Positions 1-6,947 of a stretch of DNA of 12,500 bases are shown here, one piece after another. Under the pieces are notes generated by a model, which worked only from the letters and a program-made list of their open reading frames with translations, searched no databases and had not been told where the DNA came from. The translations under genes and the position numbers were made by a program. The DNA lies in assembly GCA_018398815.1 (NCBI GenBank), contig CM031610.1, positions 27,643,630 to 27,656,129 of the forward strand, given 5' to 3'. This DNA is from Conus ventricosus. Lineage: Eukaryota > Mollusca > Gastropoda > Neogastropoda > Conidae. Every line of letters begins with the position of its first letter. The stretch's first letter is position 1.

Positions 1-770
1 GTTTTATCATCTAATCCAAAACGTAGCCATGAGTTTTTGTACTACATCACCATGTTTTCTTTCTCCCAAGAAGTCAACCATAAAGTCGACTGCCAAAGTT
101 CAACTCTGTGATCGTAATCTATGGAAACTGAAGAAAACTACTCGAATGATTCAGTTCATATATCTTGAGTGTCCCTCCCCCCTGTCCGTTTTCCTTTCTG
201 TGAGAGACGTGTTACACACACACCACGCGCGCGCGCCGCGCGCGCTCGCAGCCACGCGCGCACACACACATATACAACAATGTCGAACAATTAACCAGTG
301 GGGAAAAAAGTGCAGGCTAAGAATTTCTTCCGTCATTACAGTCGTGACCTGGCAAAGATTTGAACTTTAAAAAAAAAAAAAATAGGAGGGGGTTGAAAGT
401 GAATAAAATGCGAACCTAAAATTAAGAAAATATATCATAAATATGAAAACCCTTCACTAGCTGCATGAGGAAACCATCGCAATCCCTTCACAAGCAAGAT
501 CTATTGGTGTTGGCTGCTCCTTGACCTTTCGTCCGCACTCAACAGGGAGACACGGCTAATTGTCTTTGTGCTCTTGGCGTCAGATAGAGACATACCACAG
601 TCCGTAATTCCGTGGTGTTCTCACCACCAACGGCTCAGAAAAGAATCCAGCAGCACCCCAAAGCAGCCTGCGAAGGGTAGTAAATGAAACAAAATGAAAG
701 TGTGGAGAGGAAAAAAGTTGCTGAAAAATTAAAAACATTATGCAAACAGTATAAAGTGTAGGGGACAATC
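1..770. other. Non-coding stretch, no gene recognised
   Basis: No protein family, tRNA or retroelement could be recognised on either strand. Open frames here are short (113 aa or less), low in complexity and lack known motifs. The stretch holds the CA/CG alternating tract listed separately and a 14-base A run at 369-382. The A run could be the tail of an old retroposon, but no tRNA-like A/B boxes or matching target duplication were seen around it, so no element is claimed. Confidence 0.6.
212..272. repeat. Alternating CA/CG purine-pyrimidine tract
   Basis: ACACACACACC runs into CGCGCGCGCCGCGCGCGC, then GCCACGCGCGCACACACACATATA. Alternating purine-pyrimidine steps with a CG-rich centre are the classic composition of Z-DNA-forming sequence. 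It is also CpG-dense in otherwise AT-rich surroundings. Only the composition is seen; a structural or regulatory role is inference. Confidence 0.75.
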
Positions 771-771
771 T

Positions 772-805
772 TTATATATATATATATATATATTATATTA
801 TATAT
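772..805. repeat. (TA)n microsatellite next to PLE copy A 3' end
   Basis: An alternating TA run broken by TATTATATTATATATC. It lies only a few bases beyond the 3' terminus of PLE copy A (minus strand, terminus at about 813). The same relation to an AT run is seen for the other two PLE 3' ends. Confidence 0.9.
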
Positions 806-837
806 CAATGATGTTAAAAAGGAAGGTTAAACTCAAG

Positions 838-895
838 GTTAAAACTCGACAAATTTGTTTCTAGCGGCGTTTGCGCTGTCATCAGGATGATTTTT
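838..895 (-). ncRNA. Hammerhead ribozyme motif (type I, minimal), PLE copy A
   Basis: Read on the minus strand: CTGATGA (885-879), a stem II hairpin (AGCG...CGCT), GAAA (861-858), then the 10-base palindrome ACAAATTTGT forming a very short stem III. The cleavage triplet GTC ends at 848. All core positions of the hammerhead fold are in the right order, and small stem III loops are known for PLE ribozymes. Weak points are a C-A mismatch at the base of stem II and only two pairs next to the core in stem I. A perfect 9-bp bulged hairpin (900-930) sits directly upstream. Fold and family resemblance are seen in the sequence; activity is untested. Confidence 0.7.
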
Positions 896-984
896 GTTTG
901 CCCACCGCCGATGTTATATAGCGTGTGGGCTCACGTTTGCGGTTGTTAGCACGTGCGGGTGGCTGCATGTGTTTTTTGGGGCTT

Positions 985-2001
985 TCAGGTTTTTGTTTTG
1001 GATGTGTTCACTAACAACGATTTCCATTTATGCCTGCAGTTGTTTACTATTTCTGTTTTGGTGTTTAAAGTTGCTAAGTGTGGTTTGCATAGTATTAACC
1101 ATTTTTCAGTTAAACATAGGTTTGCACCTTTTTGAAACATTGCTGTATGGTGATGCTCTTTTTATGATTTTCCAGGATATATTGTAGCTTGTTTTTGCGT
1201 CTTTAAGTTTCCAGATATATTTGCTCAGTTCTGTTTGGTTTTTATATTTTTCTTTATTGAATGACTGTTTGTGGTTTGCATATCTGGTTTTGAAGTGGTT
1301 TTCAGTGATCCCTATGTATGTTTCTTTTTCATTTTCTGATGTTACAGTAGCCTGGTATACAATGTTGTTGTGGAGACATTTATTGTTTAGTGGGCACTGC
1401 TCCTTTCTCGTGCAATTGCAAGATTTCCTTTCTTCACCCTTCTTTGCTGTGTTGATTTTCATTTTATTGGATGCGTCAATCAGGTTTTTGAGGTTGGGCA
1501 TACATGAGTACGATAGTTTGACAGTGTTTTTGTTAAATATTTTGGACAGTTTGTGCTCTTTTGGAAATGAAGTTGCTAGGAGTTTGAAGAATTCTTTCCC
1601 TATGTTTGTTTTGAGTTTCCCGTCGTATGGGGGGTTATACCATATGATTTTTCTTTTCCTATTTTTCTTGCTTTTATTTGTGTTGTTGTCCGGGTTGTAT
1701 TGTAGTTTGTAATTGTATCCACTTGTTTGTAGTGCCTCCTGGTATTCCACTGCTGCATTGTTGAACACTCTCTCATTGCATGACAGGTTTGATAGTCTCT
1801 TGTTTATGCCATGGGGTATGGTCTTTAATACAGATGGTGGATGGTTACTTTTGGTGTGTACATAAAGAGGTGTATCGTTGGGTTTCTTGTATGGTTTATA
1901 TATATGGTTGTTGAGATCCAGTGTTATGTCTAAGTAGTTCACTACCTTTTTGTTTGCTTCAATGGTGATCTTTAAGTTGTGGTTTTGGAAGATTTTGCAT
2001 A
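985..2001 (-). pseudogene. PLE polyprotein remnant A: RT 3' part + GIY-YIG endonuclease
   Basis: The frame is open from the truncated 5' end (LCKIFQNHN) through KKVVNYLDITLDL, RLSNLSCNERVFNNAAVEYQ and WYNPPYDGKLKTNIGKEF. It continues into the cysteine motif CNCTRKEQCPLNNKC and the endonuclease segment IVYQATV...ETYIGITENHFKTRYANHKQSF. Tyr of the degenerate GIY (VYQA), the YIG and the following Arg/His are present, as expected for PLE-type GIY-YIG nucleases. RT motifs A to C are missing because of 5' truncation. One extra base near 1121-1125 (three T against two in copy B, plus strand) shifts the frame after SKRC. The normal stop, equivalent to that of copy B, lies at 985-987. Non-functional. 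Confidence 0.88.
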
Positions 2002-2006
2002 GTTGC

Positions 2007-2050
2007 ATGTTGCTCCCCAAGGGGTCGAGCACTTTTAAAATCATTTTAGG
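2007..2050. repeat. 44-bp module, left copy (direct repeat)
   Basis: Begins ATGTTGCTCCCCAAGGGG and continues TCGAGCAC...AAATCATTTT. The same module occurs at 4371-4414 in the same orientation, with about 3 mismatches in 44. It contains an imperfect palindrome (GCTC-CCC-AA-GGGG-TC-GAGC). It lies between the truncated 5' end of PLE copy A and an AT run. Confidence 0.8.
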
Positions 2051-2063
2051 CTCTTTGATTATA

Positions 2064-2066
<3 letters not shown>

Positions 2067-2138
<72 letters not shown>
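2067..2138. repeat. (AT)36 microsatellite between PLE copies A and B
   Basis: An uninterrupted AT dinucleotide run of about 72 bp. It lies directly against the 3' terminus of PLE copy B (terminus 2139, minus strand). Minus-strand translation through it gives a poly(Ile-Tyr) stretch that fuses two elements into one artificial frame. Confidence 0.95.
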
Positions 2139-2141
<3 letters not shown>

Positions 2142-2157
2142 AAAATAGGTTTTTTAA

Positions 2158-2215
2158 AATAGAATCTACAAATTTGTTTCGAGCGCGTTGCGCTGTCATC
2201 AGGATGGTTTTTGGT
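2158..2215 (-). ncRNA. Hammerhead ribozyme motif (type I, minimal), PLE copy B
   Basis: The best-preserved ribozyme of the three. On the minus strand it has ATC-CTGATGA (core at 2202-2196), stem II AGCGC-AAC-GCGCT, and GAAA (2180-2177). Stem III is the palindrome ACAAATTTGT, the cleavage site is UA, and stem I returns as GAT paired with ATC. A C-C mismatch sits at the base of stem II (positions 10.1/11.1), where G-C is usual. The predicted cut falls between 2167 and 2166. A bulged hairpin GCCCAC-A-CGC / GCG-GTGGGC (2248-2218) precedes it. Confidence 0.75.
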
Positions 2216-2304
2216 TTGCCCACCGCCGATGTTATATAGCGTGTGGGCTCCCGTTTGCGGTTGTTTGCACGTGCGGGTTGGCTGCACGTGTTTTTGGGGG
2301 GCTT

Positions 2305-3699
2305 TCATGTTTTTGTTTTGGGTGTATTCACTAACAACGATTTCCATTTATGCCTGCAGTTGTTTACTATTTCTGTTTTGGTGTTTAAAGTTGCTAAGTG
2401 TGGTTTGCATAGTATTAACCATTTTTCAGTTAAACATAGGTTGCACCTTTTTGAAACATTGCTGTATGGTGATGCTCTTTTTATGATTTTCCAGGATATA
2501 TTATAGCTTGTTTTTGCGTCTTTAAGTTTCCAGATATATTTGCTCAGTTCTGTTTGGTTTTTATATTTTTCTTTATTAAATGACTGTTTGTGGTTTGCAT
2601 ATCTGGTTTTGAAGTGGTTTTCAGTGATCCCTATGTATGTTTCTTTTTCATTTTCTGATGTCACAGTGGCTTGGTATACAATGTTGTTGTGAAGGCATTT
2701 ATTGCTCAGGGGGCACTGCTCTTTTTTGATGCAATTGCAAGATTTCCTTTCTTCACCCTTCTTTGCTGTGTTGGTTTTCATTTTATTAGATGCGTCAATT
2801 AAATTTTTGAGGTTGGGCATGCATGAATACGATAGTTTGACGGTGTTGTTGTTGAATATTTTATATAGTTTGTGTCTTTTGGGAACGAGGTTGTTAACAT
2901 TTTAAAGAATTCTTTTCCTATGTTTGTTTTGAGTTTTCCGTCGTATGGTGGGTTGTACCATGTGATTTTTCTTTTCCTGTTTTTCTTATTTCTATTTGTG
3001 TTATTGTTTGGATTGTATTGTAGTTTGTAGTTGTACCCACTTTTTGGCAGTGCTTCTTGATATTCTACTGCTGCATTGTTGAATACTCTTTCATTGCATG
3101 ACAGGTTTGATAGTCTCTGATTTATGCCATTGGGTATGGCTTTTAATACAGATGGTGGGTGGTTGCTTTTGATGTTTACATAGATAGGTGTGTCATTGGG
3201 CTTCTTGTATGGTTTATATATGTAGTTGATGAGATCAAGTGTTATGTCTAGGTAGTTTACTACCTTTTTGTTTGCTTCAATGGTGATTTTAAAGTTGTGG
3301 TTTTGGAAGATTTTACATAATTCTTTTTTCGTATTTTCAATGGTTCTTGGGTTGTTGGTTAGTGCAGCAAGGCCGTCGTCTCTGTATAATCCAACTTGTT
3401 TTCCGAGTTGTTTCTTGATGTTGGATAGCATAAATAGTCCGACCAGTTCGCATGTTTCTGCACCGTCATATGATCCCATGGTTACATCAAATGTTGAGTT
3501 TCTGTTCGTTTTCTTGATCCAGGTTTCATTTTTGCTGTACAGTAGCGTTTTCTTGGTGTGGAATATGATTTCCATTTCTGACCCTGTTATGTCTGTATGG
3601 TTACTAGCAAATTTCAGAGCTTTGGTGAGCAGTTCCTCATCTATGGATGGGTAAAAATCTACTATGTCGAATGTGATGAATACCGTGTTGCTTTGTTTA
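2305..3699 (-). pseudogene. PLE polyprotein remnant B: RT motifs A-C + GIY-YIG endonuclease
   Basis: PLE protein of the retrotransposon reverse transcriptase class related to telomerase. Starting at the truncated edge, the frame shows RT motif A FDIVDFYPSI (about 3671-3642), motif B around DVTMGSYDGAETCEL (about 3487-3438) and motif C YRDD (3386-3375). Both motif C aspartates are kept. A one-base loss near 2878 (GTGCTC in copy A against GTGTC, plus strand) breaks the frame. The next frame, intact from 2820 to 2305 (171 aa), has CNCIKKEQCPLSNKC, VYQATV, ETYIGITENHF, KTRYANHK and SKYIWKLKD, and ends NTPKTKT-stop. No start codon is visible because the N terminus is lost. Likely a recently active family now broken at this copy. 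Confidence 0.9.
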
Positions 3700-4203
3700 T
3701 CAAAAATTTAATTGACGCATCTAATAAAATGAAAACCAACACAGCAAAGAAGGTGAAGAAAGGAAATCTTGCAATTGCATCAAAAAAGAGCTGTGCCCCC
3801 TGAGCAATAAATGCCTTCACAACAACATTGTATACCAAGCCACTGTGACATCAGAAAATGAAAAAGAAACATACATAGGGATCACTGAAAACCACTTCAA
3901 AACCAGATATGCAAACCATAAACAGTCATTTAATAAAGAAAAATATAAAAACCAAACAGAACTGAGCAAATATATCTGGAAACTTAAAGACGCAAAAACA
4001 AGCTACAATATATCCTGGAAATCATAAAAAGAGCATCACCATACAGCAATGTTTCAAAAAGGTGCAACCTATGTTTAACTGAAAAATGGTTAATACTATG
4101 CAAATCACACTTAGCAACTTTAAACACCAAAACAGAAATAGTAAACAACTGCAGGCATAAATGGAAATCGTTGTTAGTGAATACACCCAAAACAAAAACA
4201 TGA
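3700..4203 (+). pseudogene. PLE endonuclease remnant C
   Basis: Encodes KNLIDASNKMKTNTAKK, then, after loss of one G (GG against GGG in A and B, near 3751), the next frame with RKSCNCIKKELCPLSNKC, VYQATVTSENEKETYIGITENHF and SKYIWKLKD. A second one-base loss in an A run (near 4018) brings a stop straight after NISWKS. The equivalent of the normal stop is TGA at 4201-4203. Gln of the cysteine motif (KKEQCP) is Leu here. Otherwise the residues match copy B almost exactly. Non-functional. Confidence 0.88.
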
Positions 4204-4294
4204 AAGCCCCCCAAAACCACGTGCAGCCAACCCGCACGTGCAAACAACCGCAAACGGGAGCCCACACGCTGTATAACATCGGCGGTGGGCAAAC

Positions 4295-4350
4295 CAAAAA
4301 CCATCCTGATGACAGCGCAACGCGCTCGAAACAAATTTTTGATTCTATTT
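4295..4350 (+). ncRNA. Hammerhead ribozyme motif, degraded, PLE copy C
   Basis: The sequence reads CCATC-CTGATGA (4306-4312), stem II AGCGC-AAC-GCGCT, then GAAA (4328-4331). The stem III palindrome is damaged: ACAAATTTGTA-GAT of copy B has become ACAAATTTTT-GAT. One base is lost and G16.2 is gone, leaving a mismatched stem III and a possible UU cleavage site. The upstream hairpin (4260-4290) is intact. Probably weak or inactive. Confidence 0.6.
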
Positions 4351-4370
4351 TAAAAAACCTATTTTAACAA

Positions 4371-4414
4371 ATGTTGCTCCCCAAGGGGTCGAGCACTATC
4401 AAAATCATTTTGGG
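4371..4414. repeat. 44-bp module, right copy (direct repeat)
   Basis: Same sequence and orientation as 2007-2050: ATGTTGCTCCCCAAGGGG, TCGAGCAC, AAATCATTTT, with about 3 differences. It begins 3 bases after the 3' terminus of PLE copy C. Like the left copy, it is followed about 15-20 bases later by an AT run. The two modules therefore bracket the B/C composite. Confidence 0.8.
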
Positions 4415-4430
4415 TATTTTAACCACACTA

Positions 4431-4461
<31 letters not shown>

Positions 4462-4479
4462 TATATATATATATATATA

Positions 4480-4538
<59 letters not shown>

Positions 4539-4592
4539 GTAATGAGTCTTTAAATGTATGTGCATTATGTTGTGTGTATGTGTGTGCATTTT

Positions 4593-4659
<67 letters not shown>
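4431..4659. repeat. (AT)n-(GT)n compound microsatellite
   Basis: AT run with TATTATATTATA interruptions at 4431-4490, switching to GT at 4491-4537, then a short unique spacer and a second GT run at 4594-4659. It flanks the PLE cluster on the right. Confidence 0.95.
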
Positions 4660-4662
<3 letters not shown>

Positions 4663-4929
4663 CGAATGAAGTGTCATAGGAGGAGGTAGAAATGTATTTC
4701 AGGGGGAAACCTCTCCGCAAAAAAATACGAGGAAAATAAGAAGCACCAGAATTTTTTTTTTTTAAAGAGGGTGAGCTGGGTAGAGATCAATATATCACAT
4801 ACCTACAACTGTCCATAAATAACTGTTAACTTCAGAACAAGAAATTTCCTTTGCTCCTCGTGAAATGTCTTCTGTATTTATCCTTAAGGACGCGTTGCGC
4901 TTTGGTATGCGTTTCAGTACTATCATATC

Positions 4930-5434
4930 AAACTGTACACGAAGTCTGGCGGCCATCCCAGAAAACCCTCCAACGAGAGATAGAAGACGTTCAACGCAGA
5001 GCCACAAAACTCATCGGCAAACTGAAGGACAAACCGTACCCAGAACGCCTGTCAACCCTCAAGCTGCCCAGCCTGGAACACCGCTGACGCAGGGGAGACA
5101 TGACTGACTTCTACAAATACATCACTGACATCTACGACACAAGCCGACCCAACTTGGAGCCGCACGACAGACGCAACACCAGAAGCCACAGCAAGAAGCT
5201 TGTAAAGCATAGGTCCCGCCTAGAAGTTCGGAGTTCATTCTTTTCCGAAAGAGTGGTGTCGGCTTGAAACCGCCTACCAGAGTCAGTGGTGTCTGCACCC
5301 AGCATGACCGCATTTCAAACAGACTTGACGCCCATTGGGCCAACCACCCAGCACTGTACAACTCGGACTGCTATCAGTGGACTTTGGAAGTACAAGCAGC
5401 TGTAGATAGGGACAATACATCGACCGTGACCTGA
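4930..5434 (+). pseudogene. Non-LTR reverse transcriptase C-terminal region, decayed
   Basis: Frame one reads EVWRPSQKTLQREIEDVQRR, ATKLIGKLKDKPYPERLSTL and KLPSLEH, the well-known block after the RT domain (QRRATKL...ERL..L.L..L..RR). An in-frame TGA at 5085-5087 stands where Arg is expected, and the frame continues with RGDMTDFYKYITDIYDTSRP and SRLEVRSSFFSERVVSA. A second TGA at 5265-5267 replaces the Trp of the usual W-N-R-LP motif (NRLPESVV follows). A one-base loss around 5310-5325 then shifts to the frame DAHWANHPALYNSDCYQ, ending at TGA 5432-5434. Two stops and a frameshift make it dead. Confidence 0.85.
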
Positions 5435-5466
5435 CCTGCAACCACGGGTCTCAAACACCGACAACA

Positions 5467-5525
5467 TCAAGTATCAAGTAAGTAAGTAAGTATCAAATAT
5501 CAAGTAAGTAAGTAAGTATCAAGTA
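5467..5525 (+). repeat. LINE 3' tail of (AAGT)/TATCAAGT tandem repeats
   Basis: Two blocks of TATCAAGTAAGTAAGTAAG separated by TATCAAA, followed by a final TATCAAGTA. The tail lies about 30 bases after the last LINE codon. It suggests slippage-type tail growth during target-primed reverse transcription. Confidence 0.8.
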
Positions 5526-6080
5526 CATTAAAAACATTAAGGTCTGACGCTGATAACAATATGATAACCAAATATTGGGATGTGCACTGGTGCAGGCGAC
5601 AATGTCGAAAGTAAAGAAAAACTGTAAGTCAAACTTGAAATCAGAAGAAGAAAAATAACCAGCCAAGAAGAACGATCTAGTTTTGTTAGTAACGCTCCTA
5701 TCTAGCAACGCTTTAGTGTCATGCCCATAAAACGTTGACAGAAATAATGAGGAAGTAAAAAAATCTTCTGATTCGTAAAAGTAAGCAGAAGGCTGAAGGT
5801 AAACAACAACAACAAAAAGCCCAGGAAGGTGTGGGACGCTCATATGAATGCTGCACTGAGAGAAAAGTAATAAAGACCGCTGTTTGTCGGAAAACACATT
5901 TTATTTCAACACTGCAAATCCCAGAATATCCAAGATCCAGACAGAACGGGACAACAACAAAACATAACTATTCTTTCTAGGTCAACCCAGCCCATCAGTC
6001 TGTTCATAAACACTGTGGAAACCGTCAGCTTAATGACTTTCTTCCGTCGGAATCCTTTTTACAAAGTGTTGTATTTACAA
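5526..6080. other. Stretch without recognisable features
   Basis: Mixed-composition DNA. The minus-strand frame 5897-5493 (134 aa) has no recognisable family motif and overlaps the LINE tail repeat, so it is not called. No promoter, RNA gene or repeat family was recognised. Confidence 0.55.
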
Positions 6081-6081
<1 letters not shown>

Positions 6082-6113
<32 letters not shown>

Positions 6114-6145
6114 ACGTGTGTGCGCGCGAATGCGTGCCCGCATGT

Positions 6146-6191
<46 letters not shown>

Positions 6192-6192
6192 T
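6082..6192. repeat. Two (GT)n microsatellites
   Basis: GT runs at 6082-6111 and 6147-6192, separated by GCTACGTGTGTGCGCGCGAATGCG-like sequence that contains a CG-rich alternating patch. Confidence 0.95.
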
Positions 6193-6198
6193 GTGACT

Positions 6199-6296
6199 AC
6201 AACAACAAGAAGAGGAGGAGGAGGGGGAAGAGGGGAAGAATAAAAGAAGAAAGGGAAGAAAGAGGAGAGGAGGAGGAGGAGGAGGAGGAAGAAGAC
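6199..6296 (+). repeat. Purine-rich (AGG/GAA)n tract
   Basis: About 95 bases that are almost all purine on the plus strand: AAGAAGAGGAGGAGGAGGGG, then GGAAGAAAGAGGAG and (GAG)n. Long homopurine tracts can form intramolecular triplexes. It directly follows a GT run, so two unusual-structure motifs are adjacent. Confidence 0.9.
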
Positions 6297-6650
6297 ACAA
6301 TTACGCCACAATATAACACGACAACCTCCCCCCTCCCCCAACTAAAACAAAAATGAACACGTAAATAAAACAAAAATAAAATTCCTTTTCTCAGTGTTAT
6401 AACGATAAATGTCACTTGCAGCCTGAAACGCTTTTTTCTTTTCTTCATATCAGTCAACATGATTAGTGTTTTCGGCGAGTCACTCAATACCATTCCATCG
6501 GGAGGGCTAGGACAATGCCAGCCTTAAACTGCAACGGCGAATGCGTCAGGGCAAACATTGACCGGTAAGTGCAGGAAAAGTACGCACGAGGCAGATAACA
6601 ACTGGCGGCACGGACTCTTGAAACAGTCTTAGTGTATTGATCTTCTGCTC

Positions 6651-6654
6651 TTCG

Positions 6655-6688
<34 letters not shown>
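6651..6688. repeat. (CT)n microsatellite
   Basis: An uninterrupted TC/CT run embedded in otherwise ordinary sequence. Confidence 0.95.
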
Positions 6689-6690
<2 letters not shown>

Positions 6691-6818
6691 CCATACTCCC
6701 CCGATCCCCTTTCTGTCTCTGTTTTCACCATCCTGGAATGACCTTCGAAGGGGATTTATTCGCTAGTTGTTTACGAAGGAGGTCCGAAATCGAAGTGATG
6801 CAGACAAGATTTCCGTCT

Positions 6819-6845
6819 GTGACGTCACAAATCATTTGTCGTCAC
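6819..6845. promoter_or_regulatory. CRE octamer inside an imperfect palindrome
   Basis: TGACGTCA at 6820-6827 is the perfect cAMP-response-element octamer bound by CREB/ATF-type bZIP factors. It is part of a larger inverted repeat: GTGACG, TCA, CAAAT, C, ATTTG, T, CGTCAC (11 paired positions with a 3-versus-1 base bulge). No TATA box, transcript or coding exon was recognised nearby, so promoter function is speculative. Confidence 0.35.
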
Positions 6846-6947
6846 TCGTTGTTATTGAGCCGCTTGAGCATGTAAAAACACAGACCTACATTATAGGGAA
6901 GACTGTGAAGTAGTAGGGCAAGGATGGTGGGAAGGGAGGTATATTCT

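Larger units (their letters stand above)
813..2001 (-). mobile_element. Penelope-like element copy A, 5'-truncated
   Basis: This minus-strand retroelement fragment contains the end of the RT domain and the GIY-YIG endonuclease, followed by a 3' untranslated region with a hammerhead motif. Similarity to copy B starts at about 2001, just after RT motif C, and ends at 813 with the shared terminal string CCTTTTTAAC on the minus strand. It differs from B and C by scattered substitutions and by a longer, different segment after the ribozyme, so it is the most diverged of the three. Its 5' end abuts a 44-bp module and a long AT run rather than the rest of the element. PLE assignment rests on the order RT, CxC..C motif, then GIY-YIG-type domain at the C terminus. 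Confidence 0.9.
2139..3699 (-). mobile_element. Penelope-like element copy B, most complete copy
   Basis: This minus-strand element runs from just upstream of RT motif A to the 3' terminus (CCTATTTTAAC at 2149-2139). Its 5' boundary at about 3700 is an abrupt head-to-head junction with plus-strand copy C, so the N-terminal part and any upstream repeat are absent. It carries RT motifs A, B and C, the CxC..C motif, the endonuclease, a CACGTG pair in the 3' untranslated region, a bulged hairpin and a hammerhead motif. It is almost identical to copy C where they overlap. Confidence 0.92.
2139..4368. repeat. Long inverted repeat formed by PLE copies B and C
   Basis: The left arm 2139-2810 and right arm 3700-4368 are near-identical reverse complements (672 and 669 bp). 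Their differences are a few substitutions and single-base indels. The spacer of about 890 bp is the RT part of copy B. The arms include endonuclease coding, hairpin and ribozyme motif. Read-through RNA could form a hairpin with a stem of about 670 bp. Confidence 0.93.
3700..4368 (+). mobile_element. Penelope-like element copy C, 5'-truncated, head-to-head with B
   Basis: A plus-strand copy starting abruptly at TCAAAAATTTAATTGACGC (equivalent to copy B position 2810) and ending at CCTATTTTAAC (4368). It holds only the end of the RT-to-endonuclease linker, the endonuclease and the 3' untranslated region. Head-to-head joining of a short truncated copy to a longer one is a known habit of PLE insertions. 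A 44-bp module and then AT/GT runs follow its 3' end. Confidence 0.92.
4930..5525 (+). mobile_element. LINE 3' end (jockey/CR1/L2 group), 5'-truncated
   Basis: Remains of a non-LTR retrotransposon carrying the region C-terminal to the RT catalytic core and a 3' tail of short tandem repeats. Clade assignment is by the protein pattern alone. CR1/L2-type elements typically end in short tandem repeats rather than poly(A), which fits the (AAGT) tail. The 5' boundary near 4930 is where recognisable protein begins and may be off by tens of bases. Confidence 0.8.

Noticed and set aside
29..370. 113-aa plus-strand frame
   Set aside because: It is low complexity through the CA/CG tract, has no domain, ends at the A run and has no supporting context.
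894..1712. Leu/Phe/Cys-rich plus-strand frames resembling membrane proteins (also 2211-2506 and 4022-4334 minus)
   Set aside because: These are antisense shadows of the PLE endonuclease coding region. The same hydrophobic pattern recurs in each copy because the opposite strand is conserved.
1106..2347. 413-aa open frame on the minus strand
   Set aside because: It is a read-through artefact. It begins in the 3' end of PLE copy B, translates the hammerhead and the (AT)36 run as poly(Ile-Tyr), and then enters copy A. Only the part from about 2001 downward is genuine coding remnant.
5493..5897. 134-aa minus-strand frame
   Set aside because: It has no recognisable family, overlaps the LINE tail repeat, and its composition is typical of random AT-rich frames.
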